A stretch of DNA of 64,000 nucleotides from Bacteroidales bacterium (GTDB lineage: Bacteria; Bacteroidota; Bacteroidia; Bacteroidales; UBA932). The stretch lies in assembly GCA_017447815.1 (NCBI GenBank), contig JAFSMS010000046.1, positions 20,589 through 84,588 on the forward strand. Reading direction: 5' to 3'. The position numbers and the translations under genes are program-made. The notes beneath the pieces were generated by a model, which saw only the letters and a program-made list of their open reading frames with translations, ran no database searches and was not told the DNA's origin. Numbering within the stretch: position 1 is the first letter of the stretch; each line of letters begins with the position of its first letter. Below are positions 32,575 through 41,286 of the stretch, in pieces.

Positions 32575-35500
32575 TCAAAAGCCTGACGATGCGGCAGCAG
32601 CGGATGCGTAGCATAGATACGGGCACCCACCAGATAGGCACCGGTCTTCTCCGGCAGCAGGCTCACCTCATAAGTGGCCTCCCCATCCTTGCAGGAGACA
32701 AACTTGAACGGCTGCACCTCTACGATGTGCATCTTGCCGTGTTTGTCGGTCTGGGCAAACACCACTTCGGCCGCCACGTCTGCGGGCTTCAGGCCGCCCA
32801 ACTGCAGTTTCATGGAAGCGGTATAGGGCTTGGACTGGGTAATGTCGTAAGAAGTCTCGGGTGCGGAGCGCCAGGTTTGCTGGACATTCTCCCACTCGCG
32901 GCGCACATGCGTCTTCCAGGCGGCCAGTTCGCGGGCTTTGGCGAAATCCTTGGCCTTGAAAGCCTTGGCAGCGACAGACTGCGGCTCATAATACTGCTTC
33001 ACATAGTCCGTGAGCATGCGGTTGGTGGTGAAGTTGCAAGCCACCTGGGCAATGGTATTCTTGATGTATCCGATCCACTCGGAACTGCGTCCGGTGGTGC
33101 GGTCCACATTGTAATAGGCAGGGGCGATGTCGTTCTCCAGAATCTGGTAGATGGTAGCGGCATCCAGTTCGTTCTGGAAGTTGTTGTCCTCATAGGCCTG
33201 TTCGATGGGAAGGGCCCAGCCGGCGCCTTCCTTGTAGCCTTCCACCCACCAGCCGTCCAGCACCGAGAAGTGCATGGTGCCGTTCATGGCCGCCTTTTCA
33301 CCGGAAGTACCGGAGGCTTCCTGGGGACGGGTGGGATTGTTCATCCACACATCCACGCCCTGGACCATCCGTTTGGCCAGCGTGATGTCGTATCCGGGCA
33401 GGAAGACGATTTTACCGATAAAGCGGGGATCCTTGGAGATGTCCACGATTTGCTTGATAAGGTCCTGACCGGCTTTGTCGGCCGGGTGGGCCTTGCCGGC
33501 GAAGAGGAACTGCACGGGCTGGGCGGGATTGTTCACGATCTTGTCCAGACGGTCCAGGTCGCGGAACAGCAGCGTGGCACGCTTGTACGTGGCGAAACGG
33601 CGGGCAAAGCCGATGGTGAGGACATCGTCACGGAGCGTGTCCATGATGGTCACCAGTTCGGACGGACTGTAGTGATTGGAGATGGTGTTGTCCTGCAGGC
33701 GCTCGCGGATAAAGTCTATGAGCTTCACCTTCAGTTGCTTCTTCACGTTCCAGACCTCCTTGTCGGACACCCCGTAGATGCCCTCGAAGCAGGACTTGTC
33801 ATAGTGGTGCGTGGCAAACTGGGGGCCGAACACCTTGGCATGGACCGGCTTCCACTCGGGGGCGCACCAGGTAGGATAATGCACGCCATTGGTCACATAA
33901 CTCACAAACAGTTCCTCCGGCAGATAGCCCGGATACATGTGTGCGAAGATCTCCTGCGACACCTTGCCGTGCAGCATGGACACACCGTTCACATTCTGCG
34001 AGATATTGGCGGCGAGGTTGCTCATGGAGAACTTCTCGTTGGGATCCAGCGGGTTGTCCTTACCCAGGGACATCAGGGTTTCCCAGTCCACTTTCATACG
34101 CTCCGGATAGTGGCCGATGTACTGGCGCAGCATGCCTTCGTCAAAGGCGTCGTGGCCGGCCGGAACCGGCGTATGGGTGGTGAACAGGGAACTGGCACGC
34201 ACCACTTCGAGGGCCTCGTTGAAGTCCAGGTTGTCCTTTTCGATATACTCGCGCAGACGCTCCATGCCGATAAAGGCGGCGTGGCCTTCGTTGCAGTGGT
34301 ACACCTGCGGATCCAGGCCCAGTTTGCGCAGGGCCCTGATGCCGCCCACGCCCAGCAGGAGTTCCTGCTTGAGACGGTTTTCCCAGTTGCCGCCATACAG
34401 GTGATAGGTCACCTCACGGTCTTCCTGGATATTGGCCTCGTAATCGGTATCCATCAGGTACAGGTCGGTACGGCCCACCTCCACCTTCCACAGGCGGGCG
34501 GTGATGCTGCGGCCCGGGAACGCCACGGAAGTGGTGACCCAGTTGCCGTCCTTGTCCAGCACCGGCACGGCGGGAATCTTGGTAAAGTCCTGGGCGTCAT
34601 AACCGGCCACCTGGTAACCCTGTGCGCTGAGCACCTGGTTGAAGTAACCGTAACGGTACAGAAGTCCCACCGCCACCAGGTTCACGTTCATGTCAGACGT
34701 TTCCTTGAGGTAGTCACCGGCCAGGATACCCAGGCCGCCGGAGTAAATCTTCAGGGAAGTATCCAGCCCGTACTCCATGCAGAAATATGCGATGGAAGGG
34801 TCTTTCCGCTCGGCCTTTGCGGCCATATAAGTGTCGAATTCGTCCAGGACGCTCTTCATGCGGGCAAGGAAGTCCATGTCTTCGGAGAGTTGCTGGAAAC
34901 GCTTGATGCTCACGGTATCCAGCACGACAAGGGGATTGTGTCCGCTCTTGTGCCAGACTTCGGGGTCGATGGAACGGAAGAGGTCCTTGGCACTTTCATT
35001 CCAGCACCACCAGAGGTTCTTAGACAGTTTCTCAAGCCGGGACAGTTTTTCCGGAAGGTGACGGGTCACCAGGATGCTGCGCCAGCTGGGTTTGGTTACG
35101 TCTGCTTTAAAATACTGCATTGTCTTCTTCTTTGTTTGATAGGAATCACTACGCGCCTGTACACGCGACAGAGCGAGGGAATACGCCTCCTGATAATATT
35201 TGATTTGATGGGTCCACAGGGCGATCTGTGCAACCTCCCGGGCATTCTCCCGGTAAACTTTGCGTGTCTTCTTGTCCAGCGACGCCATCTCGCGGATGCG
35301 AGCCGCCGCCCCTTCCACCACTTCCTGGTAGTTGCTGTCGTTGCGCTCCAGGACGGTGATGCCGGGGTGTTTTTTCTTGTAATGGGTTTGCACCCAGAGT
35401 CCGAAGCCCGCCAGGGTTGTCGTGAGCGTAGGGATGCGGAAAGCCAGCGCTTCCAGCGGCGTATAGCCCCACGGCTCATAATAGGACGGGAAGAGGGCCA

Positions 35501-36788
35501 GGTCCATCCCGCAGAGGAGTTGATAGTACGACATATTGAAGATGCCGTCGTCTCCGTTCAGGTAGGACGGGATAAAATATACCTTCACTTTGTTTCCCGG
35601 CGCATTGTTGAGGCCCACCTCGCGCAGGCGGCGCGTAATGGTGTCATACTCTGCATTCTGCAGGTAATGGGAAGTCTGGCACTGGTAGCGGGCATCGCCC
35701 TCGCCGGAAAGCTTTGCCTGCAGGCCCTTGTCGGGACCGTGATGGCCGGAAGGGATCATGATGAACGCCTGGATGCTGCGGCCCTCATAGTCCGACCGGT
35801 TGACGCGGTCCAGGGCGTCGATAAACACGTCGATGCCCTTGTTCCGGTATTCGTAACGGCCGCCGATGCACATAAACAGGGCGTCGGCGGGAACCGGCTC
35901 CGCACTCATCGCTGCCGCTACCTCTGCCAGACGCCGGCGGGCCGCATCGTGCTGCCGGTCATATTCCTCGTCACCGGAGGGCGTAAAACTGTTCTCGAAG
36001 CCGTTCGGGGTGACGACGTCCACCGGACGCAGGAACTGTGCGCACTCTCGGGCCGTGATGTCGCTCACGGTGGTGAATACGTCTGCATTCTCGGCCGATT
36101 TCTTCTCCAGCGAGTAAATGGCTTTCACATTGAACCGGGCGGCCATTTCGTCCCCGTCGTAGTGGGTCAGTTCTTTGTAGAGGGGAAGGTTGTTGCCGGC
36201 GATGCAGCGCCCCATCATGGTGGCATGGGTGGTGAAAGTGGTGGCGATGGGAAGATCGGCCTTCTTGATATGGAGAATGCCCGCCCCCGTCTGCCATTCA
36301 TGGAACTGGGCCACGACTTTTTCGCCGCCCCGGAGGTTGTAATTCCAGAAACTTTCGATGACCCGGCCGGCCATCACGCCGAATACGGCCGATTCCTTAT
36401 AGTCCCAGTTGCCGGAGATGGAATCTACGCCGAAGTCCTGCCACAGGCGGCCGAGGATTTCGTCGGCCTGCGGAAGGGACGACTTGTAATCTACCAGAAT
36501 GGCGACCGGTTTGCCCGGAATGTTCCAGCGGCCCACCCGGAACCGGAGGCCCTCCGCCAGGGCGGCCGCCTTCCAAGAACGGTACAGCATGGGATCTTCC
36601 AGAAAATCCGGATTGCCGGCCCGGTGCATCCAGACATCCGGGCCGATGAAAATATGGCGCCGGCCCAACTGGGCGCTCAGGTGCAAAGCCTTGGTGGCGA
36701 CGACCGTATAGATGCCGCCCACCTTGTTACACACTTCCCAACTAACCTCGAACAAATAGTCCGGATGGAGAATTTCCTTCTTTGCCAT
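32556..36788 (-). CDS. Fused glycogen synthase (GT3) and alpha-glucan phosphorylase (GT35)
   Basis: 1,410 residues. Residues 1 to about 560 form a GT3-type glycogen synthase, the eukaryote-like class: SWEVCNKVGGIYTV at the start, HEWQTGAGIL, and the nucleotide-sugar region FPSYYEPWGYTPLEALAF. From about 590 a phosphorylase follows (LSRLEKLSKNLWWCWNES), with GGLGILAGDYLKE and the PLP site EASGTSGEKAAMNG, lysine about 1,165. The first half adds glucose from a nucleotide sugar, the second releases glucose-1-phosphate, so one chain builds and degrades the same polymer. Such fusions are known in Bacteroidota. It lies one base after the GH57 gene. Confidence 0.92.
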   Translation of the reverse strand: MAKKEILHPDYLFEVSWEVCNKVGGIYTVVATKALHLSAQLGRRHIFIGPDVWMHRAGNPDFLEDPMLYRSWKAAALAEGLRFRVGRWNIPGKPVAILVDYKSSLPQADEILGRLWQDFGVDSISGNWDYKESAVFGVMAGRVIESFWNYNLRGGEKVVAQFHEWQTGAGILHIKKADLPIATTFTTHATMMGRCIAGNNLPLYKELTHYDGDEMAARFNVKAIYSLEKKSAENADVFTTVSDITARECAQFLRPVDVVTPNGFENSFTPSGDEEYDRQHDAARRRLAEVAAAMSAEPVPADALFMCIGGRYEYRNKGIDVFIDALDRVNRSDYEGRSIQAFIMIPSGHHGPDKGLQAKLSGEGDARYQCQTSHYLQNAEYDTITRRLREVGLNNAPGNKVKVYFIPSYLNGDDGIFNMSYYQLLCGMDLALFPSYYEPWGYTPLEALAFRIPTLTTTLAGFGLWVQTHYKKKHPGITVLERNDSNYQEVVEGAAARIREMASLDKKTRKVYRENAREVAQIALWTHQIKYYQEAYSLALSRVQARSDSYQTKKKTMQYFKADVTKPSWRSILVTRHLPEKLSRLEKLSKNLWWCWNESAKDLFRSIDPEVWHKSGHNPLVVLDTVSIKRFQQLSEDMDFLARMKSVLDEFDTYMAAKAERKDPSIAYFCMEYGLDTSLKIYSGGLGILAGDYLKETSDMNVNLVAVGLLYRYGYFNQVLSAQGYQVAGYDAQDFTKIPAVPVLDKDGNWVTTSVAFPGRSITARLWKVEVGRTDLYLMDTDYEANIQEDREVTYHLYGGNWENRLKQELLLGVGGIRALRKLGLDPQVYHCNEGHAAFIGMERLREYIEKDNLDFNEALEVVRASSLFTTHTPVPAGHDAFDEGMLRQYIGHYPERMKVDWETLMSLGKDNPLDPNEKFSMSNLAANISQNVNGVSMLHGKVSQEIFAHMYPGYLPEELFVSYVTNGVHYPTWCAPEWKPVHAKVFGPQFATHHYDKSCFEGIYGVSDKEVWNVKKQLKVKLIDFIRERLQDNTISNHYSPSELVTIMDTLRDDVLTIGFARRFATYKRATLLFRDLDRLDKIVNNPAQPVQFLFAGKAHPADKAGQDLIKQIVDISKDPRFIGKIVFLPGYDITLAKRMVQGVDVWMNNPTRPQEASGTSGEKAAMNGTMHFSVLDGWWVEGYKEGAGWALPIEQAYEDNNFQNELDAATIYQILENDIAPAYYNVDRTTGRSSEWIGYIKNTIAQVACNFTTNRMLTDYVKQYYEPQSVAAKAFKAKDFAKARELAAWKTHVRREWENVQQTWRSAPETSYDITQSKPYTASMKLQLGGLKPADVAAEVVFAQTDKHGKMHIVEVQPFKFVSCKDGEATYEVSLLPEKTGAYLVGARIYATHPLLPHRQAFECVKWL

Positions 36789-38048
36789 TTATTTCTTCTT
36801 CCGTTTCGAATTGCCAAGTTCCTCCACGGCAGCTTCTTTCACATCGAGGGCCGCCCGCTTCTCGTCCAGGCGGATCTGGAAGTCGGAAATGACATTCATG
36901 TAGTTGATGAACGCCTCGTACGGAGTATCGTACGGGTTGAAGTACTTGTGCACTTCTCCGTCGGAGAAGAACTTGGTGCACATATAATAGAAGTGGTCGC
37001 TTTCCTGCAGGTGGCCGAAATCCTCCCACAGTTCGGCATCGTTCACGATGGAGAGTTTCTCCGTCATGGCATACACCTTCTTGAACGCCTCGCTCTGGAG
37101 TTCGTTGCCCAGCCAGGCGGTGAGGTCACGCTCCTCGTCGGCCCAGGAGATAGGGTCTTCCACGGAGATGTCGGAGACGGGCTTGATTTTCTTGGCGGCC
37201 TCCGAAGGGGTCACGAAGCCGAACGTACCGTCACTGAGCACGGCAGCGGGAAGGGCCTTCATGAACTCGAAGATTCCGCTTTCGGCGCTCTGGTGCTCTC
37301 CGAATGTCTCGTAGTCCATGAAAAGGTTCACGATGTCCCCTTCCTTGGCGCTCTCCTTCATCCAGTCCACGTACTTCTCGGCCGTGAGCGGATACATGTT
37401 CCAGCCCTTGTTGGAGAAGCGGAAGGCGATGTCGTCGGAGAGGTTGTAGTTGCGCAGGAGAAGTTTCAGTTTGGGCTGCGTCTCACCGGTATAGACGTAA
37501 TTGGGGCTCTGCCATCCCATGATGTGGCGGGCGCCTTCGGTGAGCATGGTCTTGTAGCCCATGTCATAGACCATTTCGCCGATGCCGTTGGAATAGATGA
37601 GTTCGGTATTGCGGAAGGCGGTGGGCTTCACGCCGAACAGTTCCTCAATCTTGGCCGCATGCTTGAGAACCTGGTGACGGAACTCGGACTCGCTGGCGAG
37701 AGAGGCCAGGGAGTGATAGTAGGTTTCGGCCAGGAATTCCACCTTGCCGGTATCGGCCAGGGCCTTGAAACTGGCGATGACTTCGGGGGCGAAGCGCTGG
37801 AACTGCTCCAGGGCGCTGCCGGAGATGGAATAGCAAATCTTGAATTTTCCCTTGTTCTGTTTGATGAGGTCCAGCATGAGCTGGTTCATCGGGAGGTAGC
37901 ACTTCTGCGCGATGCGGCGGAGGATGGTGCGGTTGGCAAAGTCGTCATAGTAATGGGAATCTTTGCCGATATCGAAAAATCTGTACAGGCGGAGCCGGGT
38001 GGGTTGATGGACCTGGAAATACAGGCAGATGCTCTTGGGGGTTGCCAT
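36789..38048 (-). CDS. Glycoside hydrolase family 57 (alpha-amylase/4-alpha-glucanotransferase-like)
   Basis: 419 residues. The opening ICLYFQVHQPTRLRLYRFFD is the GH57 HxxQP signature; FRNTELIYSNGIG near 145 and NLFMDYETFGEHQ near 240 supply the expected nucleophile and acid regions. GH57 enzymes work on alpha-1,4/1,6 glucans with retention. Within this glycogen operon it probably trims or transfers malto-oligosaccharides. A lysine-rich tail ends the protein. Confidence 0.92.
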   Translation of the reverse strand: MATPKSICLYFQVHQPTRLRLYRFFDIGKDSHYYDDFANRTILRRIAQKCYLPMNQLMLDLIKQNKGKFKICYSISGSALEQFQRFAPEVIASFKALADTGKVEFLAETYYHSLASLASESEFRHQVLKHAAKIEELFGVKPTAFRNTELIYSNGIGEMVYDMGYKTMLTEGARHIMGWQSPNYVYTGETQPKLKLLLRNYNLSDDIAFRFSNKGWNMYPLTAEKYVDWMKESAKEGDIVNLFMDYETFGEHQSAESGIFEFMKALPAAVLSDGTFGFVTPSEAAKKIKPVSDISVEDPISWADEERDLTAWLGNELQSEAFKKVYAMTEKLSIVNDAELWEDFGHLQESDHFYYMCTKFFSDGEVHKYFNPYDTPYEAFINYMNVISDFQIRLDEKRAALDVKEAAVEELGNSKRKKK

Positions 38049-38054
38049 AATCGA

Positions 38055-39344
38055 TTATTTTACAACTGATTCATAAACTTTTTTGAGTTTGGCGGTGGCG
38101 CCGTTCCATTTGAGGGCGTTCACTTCGTCATAGCCCATACGGGCGCTGAAGTCTGCCAGGGCAGGATAACTGAGGAGGGCGTGGATGTCGTCAGCCATGG
38201 CGTCCACATCCCAGAAGTCAATCTTGAAGGCATACTTGAGAACTTCCGCCGCACCGGACTGCTTGGAGATGATGGACGGAACACCGGTACGCATGGCCTC
38301 CAGCGGGGAAATGCCGAAGGGCTCCGAGATGGAAGGCATGATATAGACATCCGACAGGGCGAACATCTTCTGCACATCCAATCCCCGGAGGAAACCGGTG
38401 AAGTGGAAACGGTCGCTGATCCCCAGACGGGCGGCGTGACGGATGGCGCGGTTCATCATGTCACCGCTGCCGGCCATCACGAAGCGCACGTTCTTGGTGC
38501 GTTTGAGCACCTTGGCAGCAGCTTCGATAAAGTATTCAGGGCCTTTCTGATAGGTGATACGGCCCAGGAACGTCACCACGGGCTCCTTGACGCCGCGCTC
38601 CACCTGGAGGTTCTCCCGGCCGCTGAAGTCCACCGCATTGTGTACGGTGACCACCTTGGCGGGGTCGATGCCGTAACGGGTGATGACGATGTTGCGGGTG
38701 AGGTCGCTCACGGTGACCACACGGTCGGCCATCTCCATACCTTTCTTCTCGATGGCGAAGACGCGGGTGTCGATATTGTCCACGCTGCCGCGGTCGAAGG
38801 AAGTGGCATGCACGTGGATGACCAGCGGCTTGCCGGTGAGTTCCTTGGCGGCGATGCCGGCATAGTATGTGAGCCAGTCGTGGGCATGGATGACATCGAA
38901 CTCATCCTTCCTCTGCAGGGCGATGGTACCGCCCACCATGGCATAGCGGGCCACCTCCTCCATGAGGTTGGCGCCGTACTTGCCGGAGAACTTGTACTTC
39001 TGCCCATAACTGATGGAGAAGTCCTTCACCTGACGCTTTTTCTCCTCCTCGACGAGTTTGCTGAACTCCTCGGGGTCGGCGTAGGGGACCATGTTGGTGC
39101 CAATGTGGATGAATTTCACCTTGTCCAGGTACTCTTCCACCGACTCGGAAACGGTGTCCACGGGGACGTCCGAAGCGTTGATGATGGTGGTGGCGCTCTG
39201 GTCTTCGTCACCGGAGGCCGACGGCATCACGAACAGGGTTTCCACGCCGTTGTAGGCGAGACCCTTTACAATACCTTCGCAAGCCGTACCCAGACCGCCT
39301 GCGATATGGGGAGGGAACTCCCAGCCAAACATTAAAACTCTCAT
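38055..39344 (-). CDS. GT4-family glycosyltransferase (glycogen synthase-like)
   Basis: 429 residues of the GT-B fold: MRVLMFGWEFPPHIAGGLGT at the N-terminus, the HAHDWLT block, LGRITYQKGPEYFIEA and the donor site MPSISEPFGISPLEAM with the E-x7-E pattern. The enzyme probably transfers glucose to alpha-glucan or maltose-1-phosphate-type acceptors; it may prime or extend glycogen beside the GT3 domain of the fusion protein. Three bases separate it from the debranching enzyme gene. Confidence 0.88.
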   Translation of the reverse strand: MRVLMFGWEFPPHIAGGLGTACEGIVKGLAYNGVETLFVMPSASGDEDQSATTIINASDVPVDTVSESVEEYLDKVKFIHIGTNMVPYADPEEFSKLVEEEKKRQVKDFSISYGQKYKFSGKYGANLMEEVARYAMVGGTIALQRKDEFDVIHAHDWLTYYAGIAAKELTGKPLVIHVHATSFDRGSVDNIDTRVFAIEKKGMEMADRVVTVSDLTRNIVITRYGIDPAKVVTVHNAVDFSGRENLQVERGVKEPVVTFLGRITYQKGPEYFIEAAAKVLKRTKNVRFVMAGSGDMMNRAIRHAARLGISDRFHFTGFLRGLDVQKMFALSDVYIMPSISEPFGISPLEAMRTGVPSIISKQSGAAEVLKYAFKIDFWDVDAMADDIHALLSYPALADFSARMGYDEVNALKWNGATAKLKKVYESVVK

Positions 39345-39347
39345 GGT

Positions 39348-41276
39348 CTATTCCTCCCTGTATTTTTCAATGAGCCAATTGATATTCAGAAGGGCGGCGG
39401 TGGTCATGGCCGACGAGATGGCGCCGTGCGCCTCATGCGGCGGGTCCCCGTCGTAGAGTTCCGAGAAGCAGCCCACGCCGTGCTTGGAGAGATCCTCGTA
39501 GAAGCCTTCGGTGAGCCATTCGGCCCGTTTGATGAAGTTCTTGCCCATCATGTTGAAACTGGCATAGCAGTACTGGGCCAGCAGGAACGGCCAGGCGCTG
39601 CCGTTCTGGTAGGCCTCGTCCCGCTCGGTCTGGGAGCCTTCATAGACACCCTTGTAACGGATGTCGCGGGGGCTCAGGGTGCGGATGCCGCGGCGGGTCA
39701 CCAGTTCGGCATTCACTACGCGCATGACCTCGCTCACCACCTCGTCATCGACGCAGCGGTTGTCGAGGGAAACGGCCCAGAGTTGGTTGGGACGCAGTTC
39801 CAGGTGCTGTCCGGTGCCATCCACATAGTCGGCCAGGAAGCCCAATTCGGCATTCCAGAAGAGGGGTTGATAGTTCTGTTCCACCAGTTCCTTGATGGTG
39901 AGCCACTTCTTGTAGAAAGCGGTGTTCTTGCGCTCGAACTGGAGGGCGAAGGCGATGGCGTTGTACCAGAGGGCGTTGGTCTCCACCTGGTAGCCGGCCC
40001 GCTCGGTAACGGCGCGGCCGCCGATATAGGCATTCATCCAGGTGAGGGCGACACCGTCCTTCTGGGCCCAGAGCAGGCCGTTGGGCTGCATGGCCACTTC
40101 CTGGCGGACACCGGGAAGGTAACTTTCCAGCACGCTCTTGAGCACCGGGCCGTATTTGGCCCAGACCTTCTTGGCGTCGGCCCCGAAAGCGATGTACTGC
40201 TGCAGGGTGACGGCCAGGAACAGGGGTGCCTCCACCTGCGTGGTGCGGCGGCTCAGGCGGTCCTGGTTATGGGCGATGATGTTGTCCAGGATTTCCTCGA
40301 AGAGGGCCGGATCGTTCTTTCCGTAAAGGGCGAGACCGGCCACGGATTCCATGGTTTCGCGCAGAAGGCCCGTATAGAGCCAACTGTAACCGGCTACGAT
40401 GCGCTTGACGCCGCCGTCTTCCCGGATGAGGGAATTGCACTGGCGCACCAACTGGTCGTGGAACGAGGTGATGGGGCCGATTTTCTCCACCGTGGCGGTG
40501 AACTTGCGTTTGAGCGAGGTGGCGTTCACCGGCTTGCTGGCGGAGGCGGAGAACACCAGGCTGTCGCCGGCTTTCATCTCCGTCTCGAAGGTGCCGGGGA
40601 CCCAGAGGTCTTCGCGGCAGTCGTACCCGCGGCGCATTTCATCCGAATAGGTGATGCCCTTGTACCACACGGGGTTGAATTTGAAGGCCGATGCGGAGGT
40701 GCTGAGTTGCAGGTTGAGGTCCGGGAAGCCTTCATACATGTTGAATGCGGCGCCGTTCTGGACCGGTTCGTAGTCCGTACGGGCCGTGCCGTTCTCTCCG
40801 GTAAGGGCGTGGAAGTTGCGGAAGGCCAGGAAAGGCTTGAGTTCCACCTTCACCTTGGCGGGAGCGTTCACCAACTCGTACTTGATGAGGAGTTGGTTCT
40901 CATCGGGACTCAGGACAAGGGACTTGCGGAACACGATTTCGCCGATCTTGTAGGTGATGGCGGGGACGGGATCCGCATCGAAGTCAACGATGTACTTGTG
41001 ACCGCGGGGTTCATAGATGTCTCCATAGCAATGGATACCCAGGTTGAACCGCTTTCCGCGGAGGGTGAGGCTCTCATCGAGGGAACTCAGCAGGATGTGC
41101 CGGTATCCGTCGAACTTTTCTACCGGGACGGCCAGAAGGCCATGGTAGCGCCGCGTATTGCAGGTGACGATGGACGTGTTGCAGTACGCACCGGTCTTGT
41201 TCGCCAGGATAATCTCTCGTTTGAGAGAATACTCGAGATTGACGAGTTCAGACTTGTTGAATTTCAAAAAAGCCAT
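39348..41276 (-). CDS. Glycogen debranching enzyme (amylo-alpha-1,6-glucosidase)
   Basis: 642 residues. The N-terminal domain has CNTRRYHGLLAVP and LSSLDESL, typical of bacterial GDE_N; the (alpha/alpha)6 C-terminal domain contains AGYSWLYTGLLRETMESVAGL, QKDGVALTWMNA and YQNGSAWPFLLAQY. It cleaves alpha-1,6 branch points left by the phosphorylase. Eleven bases downstream of glgB in the same operon. Confidence 0.93.
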   Translation of the reverse strand: MAFLKFNKSELVNLEYSLKREIILANKTGAYCNTSIVTCNTRRYHGLLAVPVEKFDGYRHILLSSLDESLTLRGKRFNLGIHCYGDIYEPRGHKYIVDFDADPVPAITYKIGEIVFRKSLVLSPDENQLLIKYELVNAPAKVKVELKPFLAFRNFHALTGENGTARTDYEPVQNGAAFNMYEGFPDLNLQLSTSASAFKFNPVWYKGITYSDEMRRGYDCREDLWVPGTFETEMKAGDSLVFSASASKPVNATSLKRKFTATVEKIGPITSFHDQLVRQCNSLIREDGGVKRIVAGYSWLYTGLLRETMESVAGLALYGKNDPALFEEILDNIIAHNQDRLSRRTTQVEAPLFLAVTLQQYIAFGADAKKVWAKYGPVLKSVLESYLPGVRQEVAMQPNGLLWAQKDGVALTWMNAYIGGRAVTERAGYQVETNALWYNAIAFALQFERKNTAFYKKWLTIKELVEQNYQPLFWNAELGFLADYVDGTGQHLELRPNQLWAVSLDNRCVDDEVVSEVMRVVNAELVTRRGIRTLSPRDIRYKGVYEGSQTERDEAYQNGSAWPFLLAQYCYASFNMMGKNFIKRAEWLTEGFYEDLSKHGVGCFSELYDGDPPHEAHGAISSAMTTAALLNINWLIEKYREE

Positions 41277-41286
41277 AAATATGTGT

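Noticed and set aside
32589-38069. Very long plus-strand open frame (1,826 codons) opposite the glycogen genes
   Set aside because: It mirrors the third-codon-position bias of the GT3-GT35 fusion and GH57 genes on the minus strand, which have clear motifs. The translation has no recognisable domain.
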